Of a DNA stretch of 64,000 nt, positions 55,122 through 64,000 are shown piece by piece (the first letter of the stretch is position 1; every line of letters starts with the position of its first letter). The notes beneath the pieces were generated by a model. The model saw only the letters and a program-made list of their open reading frames with translations. It made no database searches and was not told the origin of the DNA. A program made the translations under genes and the position numbers. Origin of the DNA: Vibrio sagamiensis NBRC 104589 (lineage in GTDB: Bacteria; Pseudomonadota; Gammaproteobacteria; Enterobacterales; Vibrionaceae); NCBI RefSeq assembly GCF_007990935.1, contig NZ_BJXJ01000005.1:82583-146582 (forward strand), written 5' to 3'.

Positions 55122-58100
55122 ATGTTCAAAGAGAGCGCAAAGAAAGTCGAAACCATTATTAAAACCAATGAAGAACCTCAAGCACGTCGTTTGGATGGCT
55201 TCCAACGTTTGAAAGAGTGTTGTTTAATTGTTGGTATTCTAAGCTCGGTGTTACTTGCCGTTGCTTTATTTACATTCAGTCCTGCCGATCCTTCTTGGTC
55301 TCAAACGGCTTGGGGAGGTCAAATTGACAACGCAGGTGGCTTGTTCGGAGCTTGGCTAGCTGACACATTATTCTTTGTATTTGGCTCTCTGGCTTACTTA
55401 TTACCTTTTCTTTTCACGGCGGGTGCGTGGGTTCTTTTCCGCAAACGTTCAGCAGATGAATCTATCGATCTCATGCTATGGGGAACGCGTTTACTGGGTT
55501 TAGCTATTTTGATTTTGACCAGTAGCGGACTTGCTGATCTCAACTTTGATGATATTTGGTATTTCTCTTCCGGTGGTGTTGTTGGTGATGTTCTAACCAG
55601 CCTTGCCTTACCGACACTAAATGTTCTTGGCACTACACTCGTCTTGCTATTTTTATGGGGAGCAGGTTTTACCCTGTTTACAGGTATTTCTTGGCTAAGA
55701 ATTGTTGAATGGTTGGGTGAAAAGGCGTTTTCTGTGACTTCAGCGTTGGTTAATAAGATCCGAGGCAATGGTCAAGAAGTATTAGAGCCTCAGCTTGAAA
55801 AGTTTAATGACCAAGAGATGAGCGCAGAAGCTTGCAATGACCACATGGCTGGCACCAATAATAGGGAAGCGAACTTTAGCGATATCGAGCTTGATGAATC
55901 AGAGCTCTCTCCACATTTCAAATCGGTAACAGAACAAGAAAAATCAGCTGAAAAAGCATCAGCACAAGGCTATCCAATTTACATGCCTCAATCGATAGCT
56001 GAAGCAGCACCAACTTCTGCTTCAAATCAGGCAGAATCTGTGACACCACAAGCGAACATCGCTTCACCTCAGACTCCTGCTTCTCATCAACAGGTGCAGT
56101 CTACCAACGAGGCATCAAGCCAGACATCAACTGAAACGGTTGACCCAAATGTTGACAGAACAAAACAGCTTAATGTGACGATTGAGGATTTAGAAGCGGC
56201 GGCACAACAAGCTGATGATCTCGCTTCTGAAGAACTGCTTTCTGGTTCCTCATCGGTTGCTCAAGAGCCGCTGATTTCTTCGTCACTTCAAGCGCCGAAT
56301 CACTTTGAATCGAGAACGTATCAAGACACTTCGCGAGTGGAGGTTGATGAAACTATCAGTTCGGAACCGCTAATTAATACAGAACAATTAAGTAATACAC
56401 CAAACAGTGACACACTTATCAGCCGCACAGCTGTTGAGCGTTCATCTATTGGTGAGTCTTCACCAACAGACCGCCACGGATTGAGCAGCGCTTCACTCGA
56501 TAATGAAGAAAAATGGGATGAACAGCTGACGCATTCAGAGCAGCCTGTGCATTCAGCTCTAAACCAGTTTGAGCCACTTACGGAGAATATTGAGAAACAA
56601 GAGGTTGTTTTGCCAGTGTCAGAAGCGGACAATACGACTCAACATACTGAAAATGTGTTTACAACAGAACAAGAGTGGCAGCAACAAAACACCGATGAGT
56701 ATTCATCATTTCAACCAACTATGGCTCAAACTGCTGAGGTGAAGTCTGAACCGTCACCAGTTCATTCTGAATCTGCTCAGTATTCTGAATCCGTGAATTC
56801 TGAGCCATCAGCGCAGTCAGAATCACCAGTTCAATTAGAACAATCGGTGACTGAGAATGCAGCTGCTTCTGCTGCGGGCATCGCAACTGAAGTTGGCTCA
56901 CCGCTTGACTCTCAAGTTATTGAAGAAGTGCAACCTGGAGACCAAGATGTTGCTGCATTCCAGAACTTAGTCTCTAGTGCACAAGCTAAAGTGACTGCAA
57001 AGCAAAACCCATTCTTGGTTCAGCAAGATCTTAACCTGCCGGTACCAGAAGAACCATTACCAACTTTAGAGCTTTTGTATCACCCGGAAAAACGTGACAA
57101 CTTTATTGATCGTGATGCTTTAGAGGATGTAGCGCGATTGGTGGAAAGCAAGCTAGCAGATTACAAGATCAAAGCCGATGTGGTTGGCATTTACCCTGGT
57201 CCTGTGATTACCCGATTTGAACTTGATTTAGCTCCGGGTGTGAAAGTCAGCCGTATTTCTGGTCTATCAATGGACCTTGCTCGAGCCTTATCTGCTATGG
57301 CAGTGCGTGTGGTCGAGGTCATTCCGGGCAAACCTTACGTCGGCTTAGAGCTGCCAAATATGAGCCGCCAAACGGTATTCTTGTCTGACGTTATCAGTAG
57401 CCCTCAATTTGAGCAAGCCAACTCACCAACGACGGTTGTTCTTGGTCAAGATATTGCAGGTGAAGCTGTCATTGCGGACATTGCAAAAATGCCTCACGTC
57501 TTGGTCGCTGGTACCACTGGTTCTGGTAAATCGGTGGGCGTTAACGTGATGATCTTAAGTATGCTTTATAAAGCTTCTCCTGAAGATCTGCGCTTCATTA
57601 TGATTGACCCGAAAATGCTAGAGCTTTCGATCTATGAAGGCATACCGCACTTACTTGCTGAAGTGGTCACGGACATGAAAGATGCTTCCAATGCACTTCG
57701 TTGGTGTGTCGGTGAGATGGAGCGTCGTTATAAGTTGATGTCGGCGCTTGGGGTTCGTAATGTGAAAGGCTTTAATGAAAAGCTTAAAATGGCTGCTGAT
57801 GCTGGCCACCCAATTCATGACCCATTTTGGCAAGATGGCGATAGCATGGATGCAGAGCCACCATTGCTTGAAAAGCTGCCTTACATTGTTGTTGTTGTCG
57901 ATGAGTTTGCTGACTTAATGATGGTCGTGGGCAAAAAAGTTGAAGAATTGATCGCACGTTTGGCGCAAAAAGCCCGTGCAGCTGGCATCCACTTGATTCT
58001 GGCGACTCAGCGCCCATCGGTAGATGTTATTACTGGTTTGATCAAAGCTAATATTCCAACTCGTGTCGCGTTTACAGTATCTACGAAAACAGATTCTCGA

Positions 58101-58541
58101 ACTATCCTTGACCAAGGTGGTGCAGAGTCACTATTGGGTATGGGTGATATGCTTTACTTACCGCCGGGCTCCAGCCATACCATACGTGTTCACGGTGCAT
58201 TTGCATCGGATGATGATGTGCATGCAGTGGTGAATAACTGGAAAGCTCGTGGTAAGCCTAATTACATTGATGAGATCATCAGTGGTGATCAAGGTCCAGA
58301 AAGTTTGTTGCCCGGCGAGCAAGCTGACTCTGAAGAAGAGATGGATCCATTGTTTGATCAGGTTGTGGAGCATGTTGTGCAATCTCGCAGAGGCTCCGTT
58401 TCTGGTGTTCAACGTCGATTCAAGATAGGCTACAACCGAGCCGCTCGGATTGTTGAGCAGTTAGAAGCTCAAGGTATAGTCAGCTCACCAGGACATAACG
58501 GTAACCGGGAGGTCCTTGCTCCAGCACCTCCGAAAGATTAA
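55122..58541 (+). CDS. ftsK: Septal DNA translocase FtsK
   Basis: Divisome-linked DNA pump that clears chromosome dimers and activates XerCD at dif. 1139 residues: four or so N-terminal membrane helices (to about 195), then a long Gln/Ser/Glu-rich linker (about 210-640). The motor follows with Walker [10 protein letters not shown] (about 800) and Walker [12 protein letters not shown]. The C-terminal gamma winged helix ([20 protein letters not shown]) reads KOPS. The linker is long and low-complexity as in other vibrios. Confidence 0.96.
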   Translation: MFKESAKKVETIIKTNEEPQARRLDGFQRLKECCLIVGILSSVLLAVALFTFSPADPSWSQTAWGGQIDNAGGLFGAWLADTLFFVFGSLAYLLPFLFTAGAWVLFRKRSADESIDLMLWGTRLLGLAILILTSSGLADLNFDDIWYFSSGGVVGDVLTSLALPTLNVLGTTLVLLFLWGAGFTLFTGISWLRIVEWLGEKAFSVTSALVNKIRGNGQEVLEPQLEKFNDQEMSAEACNDHMAGTNNREANFSDIELDESELSPHFKSVTEQEKSAEKASAQGYPIYMPQSIAEAAPTSASNQAESVTPQANIASPQTPASHQQVQSTNEASSQTSTETVDPNVDRTKQLNVTIEDLEAAAQQADDLASEELLSGSSSVAQEPLISSSLQAPNHFESRTYQDTSRVEVDETISSEPLINTEQLSNTPNSDTLISRTAVERSSIGESSPTDRHGLSSASLDNEEKWDEQLTHSEQPVHSALNQFEPLTENIEKQEVVLPVSEADNTTQHTENVFTTEQEWQQQNTDEYSSFQPTMAQTAEVKSEPSPVHSESAQYSESVNSEPSAQSESPVQLEQSVTENAAASAAGIATEVGSPLDSQVIEEVQPGDQDVAAFQNLVSSAQAKVTAKQNPFLVQQDLNLPVPEEPLPTLELLYHPEKRDNFIDRDALEDVARLVESKLADYKIKADVVGIYPGPVITRFELDLAPGVKVSRISGLSMDLARALSAMAVRVVEVIPGKPYVGLELPNMSRQTVFLSDVISSPQFEQANSPTTVVLGQDIAGEAVIADIAKMPHVLVAGTTGSGKSVGVNVMILSMLYKASPEDLRFIMIDPKMLELSIYEGIPHLLAEVVTDMKDASNALRWCVGEMERRYKLMSALGVRNVKGFNEKLKMAADAGHPIHDPFWQDGDSMDAEPPLLEKLPYIVVVVDEFADLMMVVGKKVEELIARLAQKARAAGIHLILATQRPSVDVITGLIKANIPTRVAFTVSTKTDSRTILDQGGAESLLGMGDMLYLPPGSSHTIRVHGAFASDDDVHAVVNNWKARGKPNYIDEIISGDQGPESLLPGEQADSEEEMDPLFDQVVEHVVQSRRGSVSGVQRRFKIGYNRAARIVEQLEAQGIVSSPGHNGNREVLAPAPPKD

Positions 58542-58554
58542 TGAACTTGTCCAG

Positions 58555-58587
58555 CTCACCTCAGTCCAACTGAGGTGAGTCGTTTTA
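58555..58587 (+). terminator. Hairpin between ftsK and lolA
   Basis: CTCACCTCAGT (58555-58565) and ACTGAGGTGAG (58569-58579) form a perfect 11-bp stem with a 3-nt loop, followed by TCGTTTT. It likely reduces read-through from ftsK. Confidence 0.8.
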
Positions 58588-58602
58588 ACAATAGGATTTT
58601 TA

Positions 58603-59229
58603 ATGAAAAAACTTGTTTCAGCAACGCTTGTTCCAGCGCTTGTTTTCTGTTCGATGTTTCTCTCTACGGCCTCTGCCTCGTCTGCAAAAGAAGAACTCAG
58701 TCAGCGCTTGGCCAAAAATGATGGGTTCCGTGCTAATTTCTCTCAACAGGTGATCAGCCCTGAAGGCGATACCGTGATGGAAGGCGAGGGAACGGTTGAA
58801 ATTGCACGTCCTAATCAATTCCGTTGGAGTACGACCCTTCCCGATGAAACCTTACTTGTTTCTGATGGCCAAACACTATGGTATTACAGTCCATTTATCG
58901 AACAAGTCAGTATCTATAAGCAAGAGCAAGCAACCGAGCAAACGCCATTTATTTTGTTAACACGTAACCGTGCGAGTGATTGGGATAACTATAAAATCTC
59001 TCAACAAGGCGATCAGTTTACCCTTACCCCGACTGCAGTAGATTCTACCCAAGGACAATTTCAGATTAATATTGATGTGAAAGGGATGGTAAAAGGGTTT
59101 AATGTCCTTGAGCAAGATGGTCAAAAAGGGTTGTTTACTTTTAATAATGTAAAACTGGGCAAACCCAAAGCAGATCACTTCACTTTCACAGTTCCAGATG
59201 GCGTAGAAGTGGATGATCAAAGGAATTAA
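58603..59229 (+). CDS. lolA: Periplasmic lipoprotein carrier LolA
   Basis: Carries outer-membrane lipoproteins from LolCDE to LolB. Signal peptide ([17 protein letters not shown]), then the LolA fold with [28 protein letters not shown] containing the conserved Arg, and [17 protein letters not shown]. 208 residues. Begins 62 nt after ftsK and 6 nt before rarA, its likely operon mate. Confidence 0.95.
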   Translation: MKKLVSATLVPALVFCSMFLSTASASSAKEELSQRLAKNDGFRANFSQQVISPEGDTVMEGEGTVEIARPNQFRWSTTLPDETLLVSDGQTLWYYSPFIEQVSIYKQEQATEQTPFILLTRNRASDWDNYKISQQGDQFTLTPTAVDSTQGQFQINIDVKGMVKGFNVLEQDGQKGLFTFNNVKLGKPKADHFTFTVPDGVEVDDQRN

Positions 59230-59235
59230 TTATTA

Positions 59236-60585
59236 GTGAGTAATTACACATTAGACTTCTCAGGGGATGAAGACTTTCGTCCCCTTGCCGCTCGTATGAG
59301 ACCAGAAACCATCGAGCAGTATATTGGGCAACAACATATTCTTGGCCCCGGTAAACCACTTCGCCGTGCCTTAGAGGCTGGCCATGTTCATTCGATGATT
59401 TTGTGGGGCCCACCGGGTACAGGTAAAACGACTTTGGCTGAAGTTGCAGCAAATTATGCTAACGCTGAAGTTGAACGAGTCTCTGCTGTGACTTCTGGAG
59501 TGAAGGAGATTCGTGCAGCGATTGAAAAAGCACGTGAGAATAAAATGGCAGGGCGTCGAACCATTTTATTTGTGGATGAGGTTCACCGCTTTAATAAATC
59601 TCAGCAAGATGCTTTTTTACCTCATATCGAAGATGGCACCGTGACATTTATAGGCGCCACAACAGAAAACCCCTCTTTTGAGCTCAATAACGCTTTGCTG
59701 TCGCGCGCGCGAGTTTACAAACTGACCTCACTTGATAAACAAGAAATTACCTTGGCGCTTAACCAAGCGATCAGTGACAAACAGCGTGGTTTAGGTAACA
59801 CACCCGCGCACTTTGTCGATAATGTATTAGACCGTTTGGCTGAGCTAGTGAATGGTGATGCCCGCATGTCCCTCAATTACCTTGAACTGCTCTATGATAT
59901 GGCAGAAGACAATGTAGAGGGGCAAAAAGAAATTACGCTATCATTGCTCGCTGAAGTCGCCGGAGAAAAAGTCTCTCGTTTTGATAACAAAGGTGATATT
60001 TGGTACGACTTGATTTCAGCGGTACACAAATCCATTAGAGGGTCTAACCCAGATGCGGCGTTATATTGGTCAGCACGCATGATCGCGGCCGGGTGTGATC
60101 CTTTGTATATTGCTCGCCGCCTGCTGGCCATTGCATCCGAGGATATCGGTAATGCCGATCCACGCGCGATGCAGGTGGCACTGTCTGCATGGGATTGCTT
60201 CACTCGAGTAGGTCCGGCAGAAGGGGAAAGAGCCCTTGCTCAAGCGGTTGTGTATCTTGCTTGTGCCCCAAAAAGTAATGCCGTGTACGTTGCTTGGAAT
60301 CAAGCACTCAGTGATGCTCGAAATCTGCCTGAATATGAGGTACCGCATCATTTACGTAATGCGCCGACTCAATTAATGAAAGAAATGGGCTATGGTGCAC
60401 AATATCGTTATGCACATGATGAACCGGGCGCTTATGCTGCTGGCGAACGTTATTTACCACCAGAAATGGAAGATCGTCGTTACTACCAACCCACAAATCG
60501 TGGATTGGAGAGCAAAATTGGAGAAAAGTTAGAGTACTTGGCTACTTTAGATGCAAATAGCCAGCAAAAGCGCTATGAAAAGTAG
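59236..60585 (+). CDS. rarA: Replication-associated recombination AAA ATPase RarA
   Basis: Clamp-loader-like ATPase (RarA/MgsA) acting at stalled forks. Walker [14 protein letters not shown], Walker [11 protein letters not shown], sensor [11 protein letters not shown] and the C-terminal tetramerisation domain ([21 protein letters not shown] in part). 449 residues. Start codon is GTG at 59236 by position, close behind lolA. Confidence 0.95.
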   Translation: MSNYTLDFSGDEDFRPLAARMRPETIEQYIGQQHILGPGKPLRRALEAGHVHSMILWGPPGTGKTTLAEVAANYANAEVERVSAVTSGVKEIRAAIEKARENKMAGRRTILFVDEVHRFNKSQQDAFLPHIEDGTVTFIGATTENPSFELNNALLSRARVYKLTSLDKQEITLALNQAISDKQRGLGNTPAHFVDNVLDRLAELVNGDARMSLNYLELLYDMAEDNVEGQKEITLSLLAEVAGEKVSRFDNKGDIWYDLISAVHKSIRGSNPDAALYWSARMIAAGCDPLYIARRLLAIASEDIGNADPRAMQVALSAWDCFTRVGPAEGERALAQAVVYLACAPKSNAVYVAWNQALSDARNLPEYEVPHHLRNAPTQLMKEMGYGAQYRYAHDEPGAYAAGERYLPPEMEDRRYYQPTNRGLESKIGEKLEYLATLDANSQQKRYEK

Positions 60586-60712
60586 GCGTTTTTGGATACA
60601 TTTATACCTCAATAGCTTCTAGGCATTTATTGAGTCATATTACTCTAAAGCCTGACCAAGATGCTATTTGCTATGGTATACAAATTTTTAACGCTTTTAT
60701 TGGGAATAATAG

Positions 60713-62056
<1,344 letters not shown>

Positions 62057-62143
62057 TACCAGCCCTAAGCATATTTTCTGAAAGCTATGTTCTTTGAAAC
62101 TAATGTTGTCGGAAAGTAATGTTCTCTGAAAATAATATTCTCG

Positions 62144-62171
62144 AAACCCAGCGATTTAGCTGGGTTTTTTT
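62144..62171 (+). terminator. Rho-independent terminator of serS
   Basis: AAACCCAGC (62144-62152) and GCTGGGTTT (62159-62167) form a 9-bp stem with a 6-nt loop, followed by TTTT. Confidence 0.9.
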
Positions 62172-62234
62172 ATACCCAAATATCCTGTTACCTATAAGCT
62201 CTGGTCGACGGCACCTTGAGGTGGCTTGGATATA
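62171..62234. repeat. Dispersed palindromic repeat (64-bp copy)
   Basis: Left end TATACCCAA (62171-62179), right end CTTGAGGTGGCTTGGATATA (62215-62234). The right end matches the right arm at 35942-35959, and the outer 9 bp are near-perfect inverse complements. It starts at the end of the serS terminator. Confidence 0.6.
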
Positions 62235-62262
62235 AATAACAACGTCTTTTGATAGGTATGAG

Positions 62263-62297
62263 CTTGATGGTTAGGAATTTCAATCTTAACCATCAAG
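62263..62297. repeat. Inverted repeat downstream of the transposase gene
   Basis: CTTGATGGTTA (62263-62273) and TAACCATCAAG (62287-62297) are a perfect 11-bp pair with a 13-nt loop. It lies 125 nt past the transposase stop, on the side where IS91-type elements keep their replication origin (oriIS). That role is inferred. Confidence 0.4.
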
Positions 62298-62421
62298 GGC
62301 TTAATCGAAAACAATGAGGCTTTCAGAGGCGCTCATTTCAACAGGACGGTAGGAGTGTGGTTATTTAATAGGCGACCTGATTGCTTTCTCACCCAATTGG
62401 CCAAATTTAGATAGACTTATC

Positions 62422-63669
62422 CTAGGCCACGGACCGAAGTCGCCTTGATTCGCGCATGCTCATTCGACGGTTATCCAGCAGCTCATCATTTTTCGGACCT
62501 TTCAGAAAACCTGTAAACACCATTCTTCCTCCGCACAGAACGCACTGGTACGGGTCATTACCTGTAAGCCCTTTGTATTGCTTGCCATACGTGAGGGGCT
62601 CTGCCTTTTTCACACTCGTCTTTTCAAGTGCCAAATACACCAGTGGAAGGAGACGGCCCCGCTTTCTGTTGGACAGAAAGCCGTAGTAACGCACCATTTT
62701 AAAATGGTGCTGAGGGAGATGACTCACGTACCGTAATATCATCTCTTCCTGTGACAACGCCTTCGTTTTATGGACTCCGTCCCGATGGTCTAGATACTTA
62801 AAGACAACCGTACCACCGCTATAATGACGCAGCCTCGATGCCGATATCGGTGGACGCTTCAGGTAACGTCCAAGATAATTGACGGTTTGCTTAAGTACTT
62901 TCGTTTTTTTTGCAAAGTGAATGTTCCAGTAACGTTGATATTGACGCTCTAAGAAGCCGTGCCATTGCCGAGCATTCTGAATGTGGCCCGTGCTCGATGT
63001 TGATAAATTGAGGTCATCATACTTTTGTCTAAGAAGTCTGATGAGACTGCGTCGCCAGTGATATTCTATGTGCTTCTTTTTAAAATAGATGGGCTTCCAG
63101 GTATTGTGCTTATCTAACCCTCCTCGGGTAACCGATAAATGGATATGTGGATGCCAGTTAAGTGCTCGACCATAAGTATGAAGGGCACCGAATATCCCCA
63201 CCTCAAGGCCATGCTTTTTGGCCCACTTCAGCAGTGTGTCTGCGGCAAGAGAGAACAAATCATTGAGCAGTGTCGGGTTGGCTTCGAAAATGGGCCACAG
63301 CTCGCTCGGCATGGTGAACGTGATGTGTTGATGCTCACAGTCCGGCATGACATCAAGTTGAGTGTGTATCCATTGCTCAGTGGCTTTGTTGCCACAAGAG
63401 CTGCAAGCCTTTGTCTTGCAGCTTTGGCAGATAACCTTAGTGTGTGGACAGTTTGGTGTGCCGCAATCGTAGTGTTTGGCGCCCATCAGGTTAGTACCGC
63501 AAGCCAACATGCGTTCTACGCATGTGATTTGCCAAAGACGGAAGGTATGGGCATGTTTCCACAGCACCTTCTCCCAAGCGTTGTCTTTTTCAAACAGGAG
63601 CTTTGTGGCGCGAGGGACGAACTCTTTTTGCATCCGCTGGCGACGCTTAACATTGGAAGAGTGAGTCAA
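62422..63669 (-). CDS. IS91-family rolling-circle transposase
   Basis: Transposase that moves one-ended by a rolling-circle mechanism. N-terminal zinc-binding domain (HYDCGTPNCPHTKVICQSC, KACSSCGNKAT), then the family HITFTMPSELWP segment. GRALNWHPHIHLSVTRGGL with the HxH metal site follows, and a YLGRYLKRPPIS segment with the nucleophile Tyr. 415 residues, apparently intact. No ATG is available; the frame is open from a TGA at about 63711, so TTG at 63669 or the internal ATG at 63633 is the start. Element ends were not identified. Confidence 0.9.
   Translation of the reverse strand: MTHSSNVKRRQRMQKEFVPRATKLLFEKDNAWEKVLWKHAHTFRLWQITCVERMLACGTNLMGAKHYDCGTPNCPHTKVICQSCKTKACSSCGNKATEQWIHTQLDVMPDCEHQHITFTMPSELWPIFEANPTLLNDLFSLAADTLLKWAKKHGLEVGIFGALHTYGRALNWHPHIHLSVTRGGLDKHNTWKPIYFKKKHIEYHWRRSLIRLLRQKYDDLNLSTSSTGHIQNARQWHGFLERQYQRYWNIHFAKKTKVLKQTVNYLGRYLKRPPISASRLRHYSGGTVVFKYLDHRDGVHKTKALSQEEMILRYVSHLPQHHFKMVRYYGFLSNRKRGRLLPLVYLALEKTSVKKAEPLTYGKQYKGLTGNDPYQCVLCGGRMVFTGFLKGPKNDELLDNRRMSMRESRRLRSVA
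62422..63669 (-). mobile_element. IS91-family insertion sequence (coding part; ends undetermined)
   Basis: Located between the core gene serS and a BspA-like gene, so it marks the edge of an accessory segment. IS91 elements lack terminal inverted repeats and do not duplicate the target, so the ends cannot be fixed by eye. A hairpin at 62263-62297 is a possible origin end. Confidence 0.7.
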
Positions 63670-63820
63670 TGGAAGACCTAAATAGAAAAGAAAAGCGTAT
63701 TTTAAACGTCAGGAAATCAATAATGCTGGGAGGGAGGTGGGGCGTTGACCTGCCTATGACACATTTTTGACCCAAAACCGAGTAAAATATAAGGAACAAA
63801 ATAGACCTGTGAGAATAACA

Positions 63821-64000
63821 ATGACCTTATCAAAACCTAATTTTAATGGACAAACAAGCCCTGATGATTTTGTTTATGCCAAACGGTCTGATGGTACTGA
63901 AGACACATCAACCATCATTAGATACAAAGGGAAAAGCAAAAGCGTAACCCTTCCTGATTCAGTGACCACCATTGGGGAGGAGGCGTTTGCATACAACAAG
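63821..64000 (+). CDS. BspA-like leucine-rich-repeat protein, 3'-truncated by window edge
   Basis: Open frame of 60 codons from the ATG at 63821 to the window end. The part SVTLPDSVTTIGEEAFAYNK is a typical BspA-type (LRR_5) repeat. No signal peptide is seen in MTLSKPNFNGQTSPDDFVYA. A GTGAG stretch lies about 9 nt before the start. Such repeats occur in surface and host-interaction proteins; the remainder lies outside. Confidence 0.7.
   Translation, partial: MTLSKPNFNGQTSPDDFVYAKRSDGTEDTSTIIRYKGKSKSVTLPDSVTTIGEEAFAYNK

Overview
The window looks like a piece of the larger chromosome of a Vibrio (Vibrionaceae) species. The right-hand part carries the order cysB, methyltransferase, ald, lrp, ftsK, lolA, rarA, serS, which I recall as a conserved vibrio block. 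The protein sequences match gamma-proteobacterial homologues closely and the base composition is moderately AT-rich. The species cannot be named from the sequence alone. No tRNA, rRNA or CRISPR array was seen.

Region 1 (1-9371) is a six-gene, same-strand defence operon: the 3' part of an mrr-like nuclease gene (cut by the window edge), hsdR, hsdS, a Septu-type pair (ptuA ATPase and ptuB HNH nuclease), and hsdM. The genes overlap or lie within 11 nt of one another. The Septu pair therefore sits inside a type I restriction-modification operon, between the specificity and methylation genes. Region 2 (9605-12414) has a PhzF-family protein and a membrane phosphoglycerol-transferase/sulfatase-family protein. 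The latter is flanked on both sides by copies of the same 11-bp inverted repeat.

Region 3 (12616-26777) is a complete aerobactin siderophore locus. It holds iucABCD (synthesis), iutA (outer-membrane receptor), an ABC importer (fhuC/D/B-like), a divergent MFS transporter that may export the siderophore, and an FhuF-like ferric-siderophore reductase. Fur-box-like sequences lie in front of iucA, between fhuC and the MFS gene, in front of fhuF and, more weakly, in front of iutA. The iucA box sits inside a good sigma-70 promoter.

Region 4 (26800-46030) is accessory DNA with many small or unfamiliar genes. It includes a paralogous pair of small membrane proteins, a membrane-anchored winged-helix-like protein, a candidate small RNA with a strong terminator, a secreted protein ending in a peptidase-S74-like domain, and a Fis paralogue preceded by a coupled 25-codon ORF. 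It also has a 1456-residue lipoprotein with Cys-containing repeats and BspA/DUF285 repeats. Next comes an RHS toxin-like protein split into two translationally coupled genes, the second of which starts with a clear Tat signal. Last is a sphingomyelinase-like secreted hydrolase coupled to a possible foldase. Two heptanucleotide tandem repeats lie upstream of surface or secreted protein genes.

Region 5 (46465-62056) holds a secreted M9 collagenase, miaE and the conserved core block cysB to serS. Region 6 (62057-64000) is an IS91-family transposase gene and the start of a BspA-like leucine-rich-repeat gene that runs off the window. Short dispersed repeats with arms resembling TATACCCAAGTRAC and its inverse occur at four places (35919, 48567, 50708, 62171).
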